From NCBI RefSeq assembly GCF_000188695.1, contig NW_004754903.1:626947-651423 (forward strand): a DNA stretch of 24,477 bases, in the 5' to 3' direction. Positions 1-10,800 of the stretch are shown here, piece by piece (within the stretch, counting starts at the first letter, position 1; every line of letters starts with the position of its first letter). Origin of the DNA: Salpingoeca rosetta. Lineage: Eukaryota > Opisthokonta > Choanoflagellata > Craspedida > Salpingoecidae. Under the pieces are notes generated by a model. It was not told where the DNA came from. It did no database searches and worked only from the letters and a program-made list of their open reading frames with translations. Both the position numbers and the translations under genes were made by a program.

Positions 1-71
<71 letters not shown>
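1..71. repeat. (AC)n microsatellite, intron 8 of gene A
   Basis: An uninterrupted AC dinucleotide run from the window edge. On the gene A sense strand it is (TG)n and starts about 12 bases after the GTGAGT donor. Confidence 0.95.
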
Positions 72-73
<2 letters not shown>

Positions 74-83
74 TATCACTCAC

Positions 84-550
84 CGCGCAACGAGCGTCTT
101 GCCGCTTCCCGGTGGACCGTAGAGAAGAATGCCTGCAGGCAAGGTGTCCATCATGAAAAGCAGTGTCACGAGCGCACGTTGAAAGTTGGAAGCACCCACA
201 ATGCACGGACGCTGATACAAACATGCGCAAGCACAGAAAGACCGACCGACATATAGACAGACAGACAGACACACACACACACATACACACAAGCACGCAC
301 ACACACAACGGCGCGCATACACTCATGCATGCACACACACAACGACACACATACACGCCTGCATAACGCACGCCCAACCTTTGATGTGCTTGATGCCGAG
401 TGCGGAGACGATGTTTGACGGGAGCGCGCGGGATTGGAACACGCGCCGGTAAATCTCAGATATCTCCTGCAACCACGAATGCAGATATGCACGTGTGGGG
501 TCCGTCAGCAGTAATATACGTGAATGCGGGCCTAGCTCGCTCGTGTTGTG

Positions 551-600
<50 letters not shown>

Positions 601-735
601 GCAAACACACGCACACAAATACACACACACACCTGCAAACACACGCACACACGCACACACACACACACACACATACAAACACACACGCACCTTGTTGAGT
701 CCACCCACGCCCAAGTCCTCAAACGTTTGGAATTG
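84..735 (-). other. NSF-type D1 AAA+ module of gene A (N-terminal part)
   Basis: Exons 834-691 (end), 466-379 and 132-84 join to read [39 protein letters not shown] and [16 protein letters not shown]. The GxGGL, RRxFxSR and KHxKG signatures separate NSF from p97/VCP and other AAA proteins. Walker A is intact. Walker B, the sensor motifs and any D2 domain would lie to the left of the window. The donor at 83-78 (GTGAGT) runs into the (TG)n intron that forms the left edge. Confidence 0.85.
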
Positions 736-1280
736 GTGATGGAGGCGTTGTGGCGATGGCGCATAGGTGACGGCGTTTTCAACACGAAGGACCGTGGGCT
801 CACCATCGGCATGATGCAATCGCACCTCAAGCGTCTGTAGTTTGGCAAGGAGGTAGGGGGGGGGGTAAGGTGTTCAGCGAGAACGCACTCCCTCCACAAG
901 ACACAAGACAAGACACCATAGCATGTTGTGTCGTGTGTTGTGTTCACACAACACAGCACGCCACTCTACCGGGTGAAGCGATGGTACGTCTGGAAGCGTG
1001 CATGTCAACTGCCAGTTTGACATGATGCGCGTATTCAGGCACGTTGCGTCACCAATAAGCACATCTGCAGCAGCCACATTGTGCTGGAAGCCGCGGCCAT
1101 GCACAACGAGTGTCATGCCTTGCTTGCAGCCTGAGGGATGCATGATGGGACGTGTCAACAATCATCGTGGAATCATCATCAGCTGCCGAGGCATCAGGGC
1201 AAAGGGAACACCGAGCAACATGGGAAGATAGAAGGGTTGGGGAAAGGCAGAGGCAATTGCACACACACACACACACATAG

Positions 1281-1347
<67 letters not shown>

Positions 1348-1569
1348 ACGCACACACCACGCACACACAACACACACACATAGCCACGCACGCACATCCA
1401 ACGCTCTTCTCGCCCGCACTCCAGCCTCTACCTGATGTGGATGTGTCTGTGTCTGATGCACAGCCGCTCACGCCCGACAGCAGCGGTTCAACCGGCCGAG
1501 CGCTGGCGATGACGAGTGGTCGGAGTCCCCATGCACAAGAAGCGGACACCACACACGAACACCAACAAA

Positions 1570-1622
<53 letters not shown>

Positions 1623-2788
1623 ACACACACATGCATAGCATGTAAGCGTATGTGCGAATTCATGCACAGTGCCACCAGTACAACAAGCATCCGCAATAAT
1701 GTTTGGCGTACGAGGTGGTGTGTGCCGGACAGGCCTGCTGCGTTCTGATCTCCATGACGTAGTGGCATACATTCATGCCTTGGCCCTCCCACGCCGTCAC
1801 GCTGCGCCTGGCGCCTGTGGTAGGTGGTCACGATGGAGTTGTAGAAGTGAACCATTCCATTTGTGAGGGTGTGAGTGAATGGGTGGTATTGCAGGGTGTA
1901 AGGCACAGGCGTTGAGTCCTGTACATAAGCCAAACACGGCAAAGCCATGTGAGGCGCGGGCGTTGAGCACTGTGCCTCAACATAACAGCAAAAGCCATCC
2001 ATGTTAACAGTACACCCACCTGTTGGATCGCAGAGGAAGCGAGCGTCAAGCTTGCGCCCTCGCTTGACGACCTCACAGTGGTCGCCGCCTTGCAGGCTGA
2101 CGACAAAGCCAATTCCGGGGTTACCGGCGTCCAGGAGACTGATGCGCGCACCGGCCGTGCTTGCTGCCACGTTTGGTGGGACCCCAGGCACCAACATGCA
2201 CGCGGCAGTGGCCGAGTCGTCACTAAAATGGCGCTGGTGTGCTGGCTGGCCCGCCATCGTCTTGCATGGCAACCCTCCTCCCAGCTCTGCACACGCGCGT
2301 GTGCGTGGATGCGCAAGTGCGTAAGTGGATGTGTATATGTGTGCGAATGTGTGTGGGTGTATGTGCGTAGAGTGTGTGTATGTGCGTAGAGTGTGTGTGT
2401 ATGCGTGTATGTGTGTAGTGTATGTGCGTATGCGTGTATGCGTGCATGAGACAGCGCATATGTACGGGATCTCCCTGATCCCTCGCCTGCCGCATGATCA
2501 TCCCCACGTCCTCATATACCAATCACCAAGAAACCAACCATGTCACTCACTGAGTCGTAGGGACGATCCACCGACGCTGGCGATTGGGGCCGCAAACACT
2601 TCCAGCTTCAGGGCCGCCAAATCAAACCGAGCGCCATCCATCTCCCACACGTCGGGAATGCCACCTGCGTTGTTGTCTGCTTCCGCTGTGCTGCTGCCAT
2701 CGCTGGCGTGTGCTGTCGCCACCATTGCCATAACCCCCAGCACACACGCCGCCACTCGAACCAGCAGCGTCCTCATCATCGTCGTCAT
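84..2788 (-). CDS. MRH-IPT/TIG-NSF-type AAA+ ATPase fusion (gene A; 3' end outside window)
   Basis: Eight exons are inferred on the minus strand: 2788-2551, 2286-2020, 1814-1712, 1502-1432, 1130-970, 834-691, 466-379 and 132-84. All have GT donors and AG acceptors, and the codon phases agree at every junction. The protein continues beyond the left edge; about 373 codons are visible. Residues 1-28 form a signal peptide ([18 protein letters not shown] then ATAHA). Residues ~48-198 are an MRH (mannose-6-phosphate-receptor homology) lectin-type domain, ~204-304 an IPT/TIG domain, and ~316-374 the start of an NSF-like D1 ATPase domain with GVGGLNKE, IKHIKG and Walker A GPPGSGKT (363-370). The usual NSF N domain is absent. 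MRH and TIG normally work in the secretory lumen or outside the cell, whereas NSF is cytosolic, and no membrane helix is visible between them. The start at 2788 is chosen because it gives the signal peptide. Splicing into exon 4 (acceptor at 1504-1503) is the weakest junction. The fusion reading is supported by exon 6, which carries both the TIG end and the NSF start. Confidence 0.72.
552..690. repeat. (CA)n tracts, intron 6 of gene A
   Basis: A pure CA run at 552-598 and an interrupted run to 690, directly against the donor at 690. It reads (TG)n on the gene sense strand. Confidence 0.9.
765..1502 (-). other. IPT/TIG domain of gene A (three exons)
   Basis: The protein reads [13 protein letters not shown], then [32 protein letters not shown] and finally [18 protein letters not shown]. 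This is the standard IPT order: P-V-x-x-v-s-G-C, C-x-x-G-x-x-L-x-V-x-G-x-x-F, V-x-I-G-x-x-x-C, L-x-C-x-L-P, and a closing F/V-x-Y strand. It is encoded by 1502-1432, 1130-970 and the first part of 834-691. Confidence 0.72.
1261..1395. repeat. (CA)n tracts, intron 4 of gene A
   Basis: Pure CA at 1261-1277 and 1281-1346, then interrupted CA up to about 1395. It reads (TG)n on the gene sense strand, in the donor-side half of the intron. Confidence 0.9.
1570..1634. repeat. (AC)n microsatellite, intron 3 of gene A
   Basis: A pure run at about 1570-1619 with a short interrupted tail. It reads (TG)n on the gene sense strand, near the middle of the intron. Confidence 0.9.
1726..2647 (-). other. MRH lectin-type domain of gene A (split over three exons)
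   Basis: The domain starts at [10 protein letters not shown], resembling the FDLSPL start of MRH domains. It continues through GGDHC...[14 protein letters not shown] and ends with [16 protein letters not shown], matching the family pattern E...CxY...T..ACP. Six cysteines are present (in LPC, AAC, GDHC, FLC, NVC and QQAC), the number expected for three disulfides. Of the four family residues that contact mannose (Gln, Arg, Glu, Tyr), an Arg near 155-157, Glu178 and Tyr187 can be assigned. The Gln is not placed with confidence. The frame is only continuous after removing introns 2287-2550 and 1815-2019. Confidence 0.7.
2325..2455. repeat. Degenerate (TG)n tract, intron 1 of gene A
   Basis: TGTG/TGCG/TATG-rich DNA that reads (CA)n on the gene sense strand and extends toward the acceptor at 2288-2287. 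Confidence 0.8.
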
Positions 2789-3028
2789 CCTTTGTTTGGA
2801 TTGGCGATTGTAGAGGATTTGTGCATGTTTTCAAGTACATTTCGGCAGCGCCGTTGGAGGGAAAGAGCAAACACACCGGACACACCAACAGCGCAAGCAG
2901 CGCAAGCAACGCTCACTCTCACACACACTCAACACACTCACCACGACCAAGCAACGTTCCTTCCGCTCGCTCATTCGCACACACACACACACACACACAT
3001 CCCCTGCTTGCTGACAACGGACGCGACC
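2789..3028. promoter_or_regulatory. Head-to-head promoter region between genes A and B
   Basis: This 240-bp interval separates the two start codons of divergent genes, so it must hold both 5' UTRs and a shared or overlapping promoter. It contains a short (CA)n run at 2978-2999 and scattered CACA motifs. No TATA box or other known element was recognised. The boundaries are the inferred ATGs; the transcription starts are unknown. Confidence 0.5.
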
Positions 3029-3968
3029 ATGTTGAGGCGAAAGAAGCAGCCGCCGTCGACACATTTGAGCTTGGCGTTTCAGGATGTGGCTGGCGTTCCA
3101 AGGGACGTGGATGGCTCGCCATACAAGTCGCTGGACCTGTCACACAACCGAGTCTCCAAGCTGCATTCACTCAAGACCTTCACCAACCTGGAATCCCTCG
3201 TGCTGGACAACAACAAGATTGGCACACACGTGCAGTTCCCTTTTCTACCACACCTCACGCGTCTCTGGCTCAATAACAACGAGGTTGACAACCTCGTCAT
3301 CTTCATCGACAAGGTGTGTTTGGGGTGGAGGTGTGCGTTCATCTCTGTGTGTGTATGTGTGTGTGTGAAGCTGTGTATGCGAGGCTGTGTGTGCACAAAC
3401 GTGTGTGTGTGTGAAGCTGTGTATGCGAGGCTGTGTGTGCACAAACGTGTGTGTGCGTGCAACCATGTGTGTGTGTGTGCAACCATGTGTGCGTGCAACC
3501 ATTGTGTGGTGCTGTTTGCACACAAACACCAACACTACTGCAACTTACTTGCAACTTGCCTCGGATTCCTGCCCCTGCCTCAAGGTTGCGGTACAGTTCC
3601 CAAAGCTGAAGGAGCTGTCCATGCTGAACAATCCAGCGGCGCCCTCCTTTTTCAACGGCGGCACAAAGGACGAATATCACGCCTACAGGTGCCCAACAAC
3701 GTCTGCATCTCGTATGTGTGTGTGTGTGTGTGTGTGTGGTTGCTTTGACTTGGTGCACAATCATTGCGAGGCACGTGCTCACATGCCATTCCCTCTTTTT
3801 GCAGATTGTATGTCATCTCGAGAATACCAACGCTGGAGGTGCTGGACCAGAGCAAGGTTGGTGTCGCCATCACACGCAGCAATCTCTGCAACACACAGAC
3901 ACTCACAAACTTTGGCACACGCACTTTGACACACATACACACACACTTTCACACACACACTCTCTCTC

Positions 3969-4026
<58 letters not shown>

Positions 4027-4118
4027 CATTATACACCCACACTCCATCACTCACACTCTCACACACACGCAAGGTGACCGTGGAGGAGCGAAAGGCGGCC
4101 GTGAAGATGAAGACGTAG
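3029..4118 (+). CDS. Short leucine-rich-repeat protein, LRMDA/C10orf11-like (gene B)
   Basis: Four exons are inferred: 3029-3313, 3585-3688, 3805-3856 and 4074-4118. Phases agree (0, 2, 0) and the product has 161 residues. The start has a good context (gcgaccATG) and lies just before the first conserved block. LRR units are visible as [41 protein letters not shown] and [20 protein letters not shown]. They are followed by an LRR C-cap: [20 protein letters not shown], then [13 protein letters not shown]. The Y-x-x-Y-R cap with V-T-x-x-E-R occurs in LRMDA (C10orf11)-type proteins and more loosely in U2A'. The short length fits the former better. There is no signal peptide or membrane helix, so it is probably cytosolic and a protein-binding scaffold. 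The LRR assignment is firm; the LRMDA relationship is a judgement. The gene shares an upstream region with gene A and converges on gene C. Confidence 0.85.
3345..3495. repeat. Degenerate (TG)n tract with internal duplication, intron 1 of gene B
   Basis: TG-rich DNA in which a block of about 42 bp (GAAGCTGTGTATGCGAGGCT and following bases) occurs twice, starting near 3368 and 3411. GTGCAACCATGTGTG is also repeated, near 3457 and 3477. Confidence 0.85.
3974..4024. repeat. (CA)n microsatellite, intron 3 of gene B
   Basis: A pure CA run in sense orientation, preceded by a short CT run and leading toward the acceptor at 4072-4073. Confidence 0.95.
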
Positions 4119-4834
4119 GCCAACCCTCTCATCCTTGTTTCCTTCCTGCTATGTATCTTCCCCAACCACGTGACTTCCCCCCAACCAACCCACATGCAGC
4201 TTGTAGTTACCTTGCTTGACTGACCCTTCCTTCCCTTCCGGATGTTGTTTGTGTTGCTTGCTACAACGGCACACGCACATATCCGCCCGTGCTCCCTCCC
4301 AGATTGCCGCACAACCATTACACATTTTTCAACATCGTTCATTCGTCATCAAATGCAATTGAAAGGTGGAATCAAGCTCACGCTCACCACCACCACCCAC
4401 CACCACCGAGAAGAAGAAGAAACACACCATCACACCCATCGCAACCATCTTCGCAACCATCTTCGCAACCATCCTCGCAACCACACTTGTAGTGCCATCA
4501 ATGACATCTGCTCCTCTGCTCAAATGCCCTTGCCAACAAGTTGCGTGTCAGAAACATACACAATGCCGTCCCCTCGCTACAACACAGCAACAACGACACA
4601 CTTGAAACCGCACATATGTCCTCACTCTCATGTCCCTGCACATTCTCACAAAGCACCATCGCCGCCCCTTCACCCTCACCATCTTCAACATCATCACCCT
4701 TCACGTGCGCAAACAGCCCCTCCTTCCCCAACACATGTGTCAGCACAAATCTATGCCCACTCTATGACCCTCGCTTCTTCTCGAAAACACACACACACAC
4801 ACTCTCTCTCTCTCTCTCACTCACCAAACCCATG
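4119..4834. other. Convergent 3' spacer between genes B and C
   Basis: This interval of about 716 bp holds the 3' ends of two genes transcribed toward each other. It is rich in CAC, CAT and CTT triplets and contains a 12-bp tandem repeat at 4441-4484 and a mixed CA/CT tract at 4789-4822. No AATAAA or ATTAAA was found for gene B just past 4118, nor its complement for gene C just below 4835. The open frames across it are low-complexity His/Pro/Ser/Thr strings and are not called as genes. Confidence 0.6.
4441..4484. repeat. 12-bp tandem repeat, about 3.7 copies
   Basis: The unit GCAACCATCTTC occurs at 4441-4452 and 4453-4464, with a one-base variant (CCTC for TCTC-type end) at 4465-4476 and a partial copy after that. 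It lies in the convergent spacer and has no evident function. Confidence 0.9.
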
Positions 4835-7800
4835 TCAAGCCTTTGATTCGCGGTCTGAAGTTCCACCACCACCACCGCCGTTGCCTTCCACGTCGCTCAG
4901 CTCCACCACAAGTCTGCCCTCCGGTGTCCGCGCACCGTCGTCAGTCTCAACGCCCTCTGCACCCTCTACGACAACGTAGCCGTTGTCCATGTCGCCACTG
5001 GTCGATGTCGCACCATCATCTGTGGTCGAGCTCATGTCCTCCGTGCTGCTCGCATCCTTCATCGCATCCTGCACCTTCGCCTTGTTGCTCTTCCTCTCAG
5101 TGTCGCCCGTGACGGCGCCACTCACACCGCTGTCCTCGCCGCTGTCGCTGCTGTTCTTCCGAGGTTTCATCATCGCTGCGCCTGGTGTCGTCATGGACGG
5201 CAGTGCTCCGCCCACGGGCCGCGTTGGGCGTGGCATGCCGCCTGGGCGTGCCAATTTCGGAAGGTCGGCGCCAGCGCCCGGACCAACACGCATCCCTGGT
5301 ACGGCTGCGGGGCGGCTCATGTCTGCCGAGGGGCGTGACATCTTGCGCAATGGGTTGGGTGCCTGCAGGCTCACGCGGCGCGGACCCGACATCTCCGGCA
5401 TGCGCATGGGGGGCGGCGCACCAGACTTGAGCGACGGTACGCGCATGGGCGGCTGCGCGGCAACACCGCTGCCCTGGGATGCGCGACGGATGCTGCCGGG
5501 AACCTGTGGCCGCTGCACCGATGGTCGACGGCGGAACGGGTCAGAGGAACCAGACGTCGAGCGCTGGCCGTCCCCACCGCCGCCCTTGACGCCACCAGCG
5601 CCCGTGGTCGTGACATCGCTGCCGTTGATGTTGGTGCCTGCTGCTGCTGCTGCTGCTGGGCCTGCAGTTGCAAATGGGTCCGTGAAACGCCGGTCCATCG
5701 ACGGCAGCGCTGCGTTGGAGCGCGGCTTAAACGCGTTTGGTCCAGAAACGCCTCCGCCCATCGCGCTGTCGTTGCCCATGCCCGGTGGACGAACGGGCCG
5801 GATCACACGCTGTCCAGGTGCTGGGCCCTGTGGGAACGACGGCAGCGTGGGCTTGCGAGCAAACGAGGCCGGGCCAGCACGCAGCGGTGGCAGGCGAGCA
5901 TTGCCCTTCTGCTGTTGCTGTGCCTGCTGTGGTTGCGATGGTGTCATGTGAGGCAGCTCCATAGGTGGGCCAACGGGAATGCCAGGCAGACGCTGGCTGC
6001 CACGGAGCGTTGCGCGCTTGAGTGGTGGGAGATCACGCACGCTTGCACCGGCACCAGCACCATTGGGCTGCTGCTGCTGTTGCTGCTGTTGACCTCTTGC
6101 ATCCAGCGTGCGCAGGGATGGCACACGCTGCACACCCTTCCTCAGCGGCGGCAGAACAATGCGGCTGCCCTTGCCGAGTGTTGCCACAGTGCTGGTGTTG
6201 AGCACATCTTGCTGCTGCTGTTGTGCTTGCTGCGCGCCTGCACCACCCATTGGCTGCGTTGGACTGCGAAGAATGGCATCAATGCGCTGCTGCGCTGCAA
6301 ACGGTTCTGTCCTTGGCACAGAGTCCCCAAACGCAGAGTCATACAGCCCCGTGCCTGCCATGGGCACGCCTTGCGCATCCTGCTGCTTCTGCTGTCCCCC
6401 TGCAAACGGGTCACCACCCTCACCCTCCGTGAGGAACGGGTCCGAGTGTGCACGCATGGCAGTCATGCCGGGTGGCCGCGACCAGTCTGTGGACGTTGTC
6501 TTCAGCACGGGGTTGTCCACCAGGTCCGTGCCCAGCATCGACCGCCACCTGTTCACCAGCCGGCCCATGCGCTTCTTGTCGCGCTGCCGACGCGAGCGCC
6601 TGTACACAATGACAGCGCCAACAGCCATGGCGGGCACGGCGAGCAGCAGCAGATACAGGTACGATGACGACTCCACTGCCGTGGATGTTGACCCGCCAAG
6701 TGTGACGTCCGTTGCCCAGGACCCCGTGATGTTCTGCCCGGCAAATGCCTCGTACGCGCGGCAGGATGTGCCCATCGTGTTGCAGATGCCCCAGTTGCCG
6801 TTGTCGGCGTCGGTGGTGCATGGGGACGGGTCCTCCACGCACGGGTTGCCGGACGACGTGGGCGTGAACGAAATCGTCAGCGCCTGCGGTGACGCAATCA
6901 GTGCACGGCTCACCGTGTTGGGGGAGAAGATGACAATCTCAAGCGTGGACAACGACGTCCACCGCCCAACATACGCGTCCTCCGTGCGGTTCGTGTCGCT
7001 GGAGAAGCTGCCGAGACTCGGCTCAAAGGTCAGCAGGCGGTCCACGTCGCGCTGTGACAGCGCCAGCACCGTGTTCTCCAGGTCCTGTGCGCGCGCCGCC
7101 GCCGCCGCCTTGTCGCTGAGGTACGGATAGAGGTCGACGGATGACGCCGGTGATGTTGAGGGCGTGTTGGTGTCGCGGTCAAACTCAAGCACAAGCGTGC
7201 ACCCAGGCTGCAGCTCGCCAAGCATCTCAGCACCGGTGGCCTTGAGGAAGGCGGCGGTTGGGCGGTACGCGTGCACGGACGTGAGCATCGGCGTCTCCAC
7301 GTTGTTGCCCACGTAGCGAAGCCCAAGCGCAAGCTGCTCAAACAGCGCCACCAGCGCATCCTCCCTGCTTGTCGTGTACGTGTCCAGGGCACTGGCGCTC
7401 ACGCCAAACGTGTCACCGAGCACGGCAGCCCGCAGCGTGTCGGTGTTGAGCATGCGAGCGACGGCTTCCGTAAACCCGGCGTCACTCGGCTTCAGCTTCA
7501 GACCGCTGAGAGACGTGAAGTACAGGCGCAGTCTGTTGGACGTGGCCGTCACGCTGGTCGTGGCGGCGGCGGTGCTGGTGGTTGTCGTTGTGGCCGTTCC
7601 GGTCGTTGTGGCCGTGGCGTCTCTGCGCTTCCGTGCGCTCAACAACAGGCCGCTATCACGATCAGCACCATCATCATCACCGCCGACAGCAAAGCCGCTG
7701 TTGGCGGTGCGACGGCGCCTGTTGTTATCGTTGTTGGTGTTGGTGTTGGTGCACTGTGCCAGCTCGGCGCGGGTGAGCGTGTGCGGCTCAAATTGGCACG

Positions 7801-10800
7801 CGTACTCGCGCTCAGTCATGGAGGCAGAGACCTCAGAGTCATCGCTGCCCAGCACAACACTACAGTCGAGGGTTGCCTCCGCGCTGCTTGCAAGCACGCT
7901 CAGGTCAAACACATCCGCCGTGCCCCGGGAGCAGAGCTTGTACAGCAGACCCAGGGGCAATGCAGGCTGCATCACGACGGAGAGCACGGTGCCGCGGCCA
8001 AGGTAGTCTGGCTCAACCTGGGGCGGGTTGGTCACCTCCACGCCAATGACGCCAGGCAGGGTGAGGCCAAAGTCGCCCGAGACGCCGACAACGGTGCTCG
8101 CTGCGTGGAAGGACAGCTCGTCCGCAGAGAGGATGCAGTACGGGTCGCGTTCCACGTTTGTCTTGAGCGCGATGGAGCCGTCATCGCTGGTGATGGGGGC
8201 TGGCGTGAGCTCCGCGTCCTCCTTGCCTTCCATGTCGTCCACCTCCACCGTGATGATACCGGGAGCTGCGCTGGTGTGGCCGTACTGCCCACACAGGCGA
8301 TCGCGCGTGCCGGGCACGCTGATGTTCAGCGCAGTTGCTGAGAACACTGGCGCATACGCACCCATGCTGCCAGACGCCGTGATGACAAACAGGGTGGGGT
8401 CGACCCATTCGCCAGTGATGCTGACGTCAGCATCGCTGCCGCTGCCCGCGGTGGGCTTGAGCGCCTGCGAGAAGGAAAACAGCTGCAGCACGTCCTCTTC
8501 CAAGAGGCCAACACCGGCCCGCCCATATGGCGGCATGTTGGTGGCGCTGTCAAACTGTACGAGGAAGCGGTCGCCGTCGCCATAGCCGGCGTCCGTGAAC
8601 ACGCCGTCAGGGTCGCACGTGAGCGACTCACGCAGACGCAGTGCAGAGGGTGACATGCCGGCAATCAGGTCCGCACCGTTGACGCACGCGCCCAGGGCGC
8701 GCACAGACGTGATCTGCGGCGTGGGCGATGCCACGTGCACCGTGATGGTGGCCAGGTCGCACTCGCCCTGCACGTCGCACACGGAGTATGTAAAGTCGTC
8801 CGCGCCGAAGAACAGCGTGTCGCTGTTGTTGGCGGCGGCCAGTGACGGGTGGTTGGGCGGCGTGTACACGATGGTCGGCACGCTTGTGTTGGTCACTGCA
8901 TCGTGCGTATACACCACCTCGGCCCGGGCGCCGCTGCTTGGCTGTGCCACCACCTGCACCGATGCAACGTCAATGTCGTCGTCGGTCACCAGGTTGTAAT
9001 CGTCCTCCAGCACCTGCAGCGTGGCGTTGCCAGCCGTCGCCTCCACCAGCGCGTGCACGTGCGCAAACTGCACATCGTCAATGTCCCGCGTGCTGTCGAG
9101 CGGCGCAAACACGGCCGTTCCCGTTGGCTCCACCACCGTCGCCAGGTTTGCTGCGTTGGGGCGGTCGTTCACGTTGCGCACCTGCACAGTGACGTTCACA
9201 ATCGTGCACCCAAGCTCCAGATCGTCATCCCCGCCAGCAACAGCACTGGCACCGTACTCCACGCGCTGCCGCACGCACGCCGGGTCCGTGCTGGGAGCAA
9301 TGCGCCCAAACTCAGCGTTGCGTGTGGTGGAGCACGGGTCGCACACGCGGTAGGAAAACGCGTCCGGCCCAACGTAGTCCGTGTTGGGGCGGTACCCTGC
9401 CAGGCCGAAGAACGAGTACATGGTCACCTCACCGTGGAGCGGAGGGTCATAGACGGTCAGGAACAGGTCTGGCCGCTCGCCACTGGCAAACGCAGCCAGG
9501 TCATCCGGCGATGGCCGCACGTGGTCCTCGGAAAAGTCCACATCGTCGTGCAGCGCGTACACGGCCAGCAAATTCAGCGTGTCCTCTTCGGCGGTGAAGG
9601 GCAGGATGGCTGTTGCCGTGGGAGCGCCGGTGCGCGGGTCCGGCTGTCCCGTCGCAACACGTGGCCGGTCGTTCACCGCAAGCACGGTGATGAAGACAAA
9701 CCCACTGCGGCACGCACCGGAGCCGTCGCACGCCGTGAACCCAAAGCGGTCCTCGCCAAAGTAGTCCTGGTTTGGCGTGTACGTGGCTGTGCCATATGGG
9801 CCCTCCACAGCCAGGGCTGTGGCGGCCGCAGCACCCGTCGCACCAGTGCTTGCTCGGCTCTCCTGAACGCGGGTGGCGCTGGCGTTGTATGCGACAGACC
9901 CGTACGCCGGAGCCGTGGTGATGGTGATGGTGTCGGGAAGCACACCTGCCATCTCGTTGGCAACGTCGCTGGTGAGCGCAAGCAGGTCCACCACGATGGT
10001 GTTGTCCTCCCACACCTCCACGTCCGTGTTGAGCACGACCGGCACGTCGTTGACGCTGACCACGGTGATGTTGAGGGTGGCCGAGCCGCAGTCGCCTGCC
10101 TCGTTGCACAAGAGAAACGTCACGCTGTCCTCGCCAAAGTAGTGCTGGAGCGGTGCGTACACAAACACGCCCGTCTGGTCGTCGTAGGTCGTTGTGCCGT
10201 ACAGCGGCGCGCGGGTCATGTTGATGCCACCCGCGGTGACCACATTGTCCACATCCTGCACATACCCGAGAAGGTTGAGGGTCAGCACCTCGTCCTCGTT
10301 CACGTTCACGTGCTCGATGGTGAGCATGATCGGGTCGTCAACGGCCGTCACCGTGATGGTGACAACCGACGTTGAGCAGCCACCATCGCTGTCGCACGAC
10401 GAAATGGTGAGCGAGTCAACGCCAAAGTAGTGCTCGTCCGGGTTGTACTCGATGCTGTATCGCAACTCCAGCGGCAGCGACGTGTCGTTGCTCAGCAGCA
10501 GCCGCGCCATGCCGTGCGAGGGCTGGGCTGTAATCCGTACCTGCAGCAGCTGGCAGTAGCGCGTGTTGATTGGATCGCGCGGGCAGGCAGAGTCCTCCAC
10601 ATCGTACGACGTGAACGGCAGCACGGTAAGCGTGTCCTCCCGCACGCGCGTCTGAAGCAGCGCGGCAACGGCCGGCACGTCGTTGACCGCCGTCACGTTC
10701 ACGTGCAGCGTCATGTTCGTGCACAGCCCCTCCGTGTCGCACACGGTGAAGGCAACATTGGCCGGGCCGGCGTAGTTCTTGACGGGGGTGAGCCGCAGCA

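Noticed and set aside
1660..1814. Gene A ending after the MRH domain with the TGA at 1662-1660
   Set aside because: The tail ([16 protein letters not shown]) has no family support, while a donor at 1711 joins in phase to a TIG exon that has no start codon of its own in frame. It is kept as the main alternative.
1049..2272. 407-codon minus-strand frame read as one gene
   Set aside because: It runs through three inferred introns and a (TG)n tract that translates as Cys-Val repeats. Only the part down to 2020 is real coding sequence in this frame.
2708..3748. 346-codon plus-strand frame as the full gene B
   Set aside because: The part before 3029 is the promoter and 5' UTR with His-Thr repeats from CA, and the part after 3313 reads into the TG-rich intron. 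The LRR homology begins after the ATG at 3029.
4242..4979. 245-codon plus-strand His/Ser/Pro/Thr-rich frame across the convergent spacer
   Set aside because: Composition follows CAC/CAT/TCC repeats, its end overlaps gene C antisense, and no splice or domain evidence supports it.
8849..10375. 508-codon plus-strand open frame opposite gene C, and similar ones such as 7271-8341, 5915-6667 and 6108-7130
   Set aside because: They lie antisense to the gene C repeats, whose GC-rich codons rarely create antisense stops. Their translations are Arg/His/Val-rich with no domain or splice structure.
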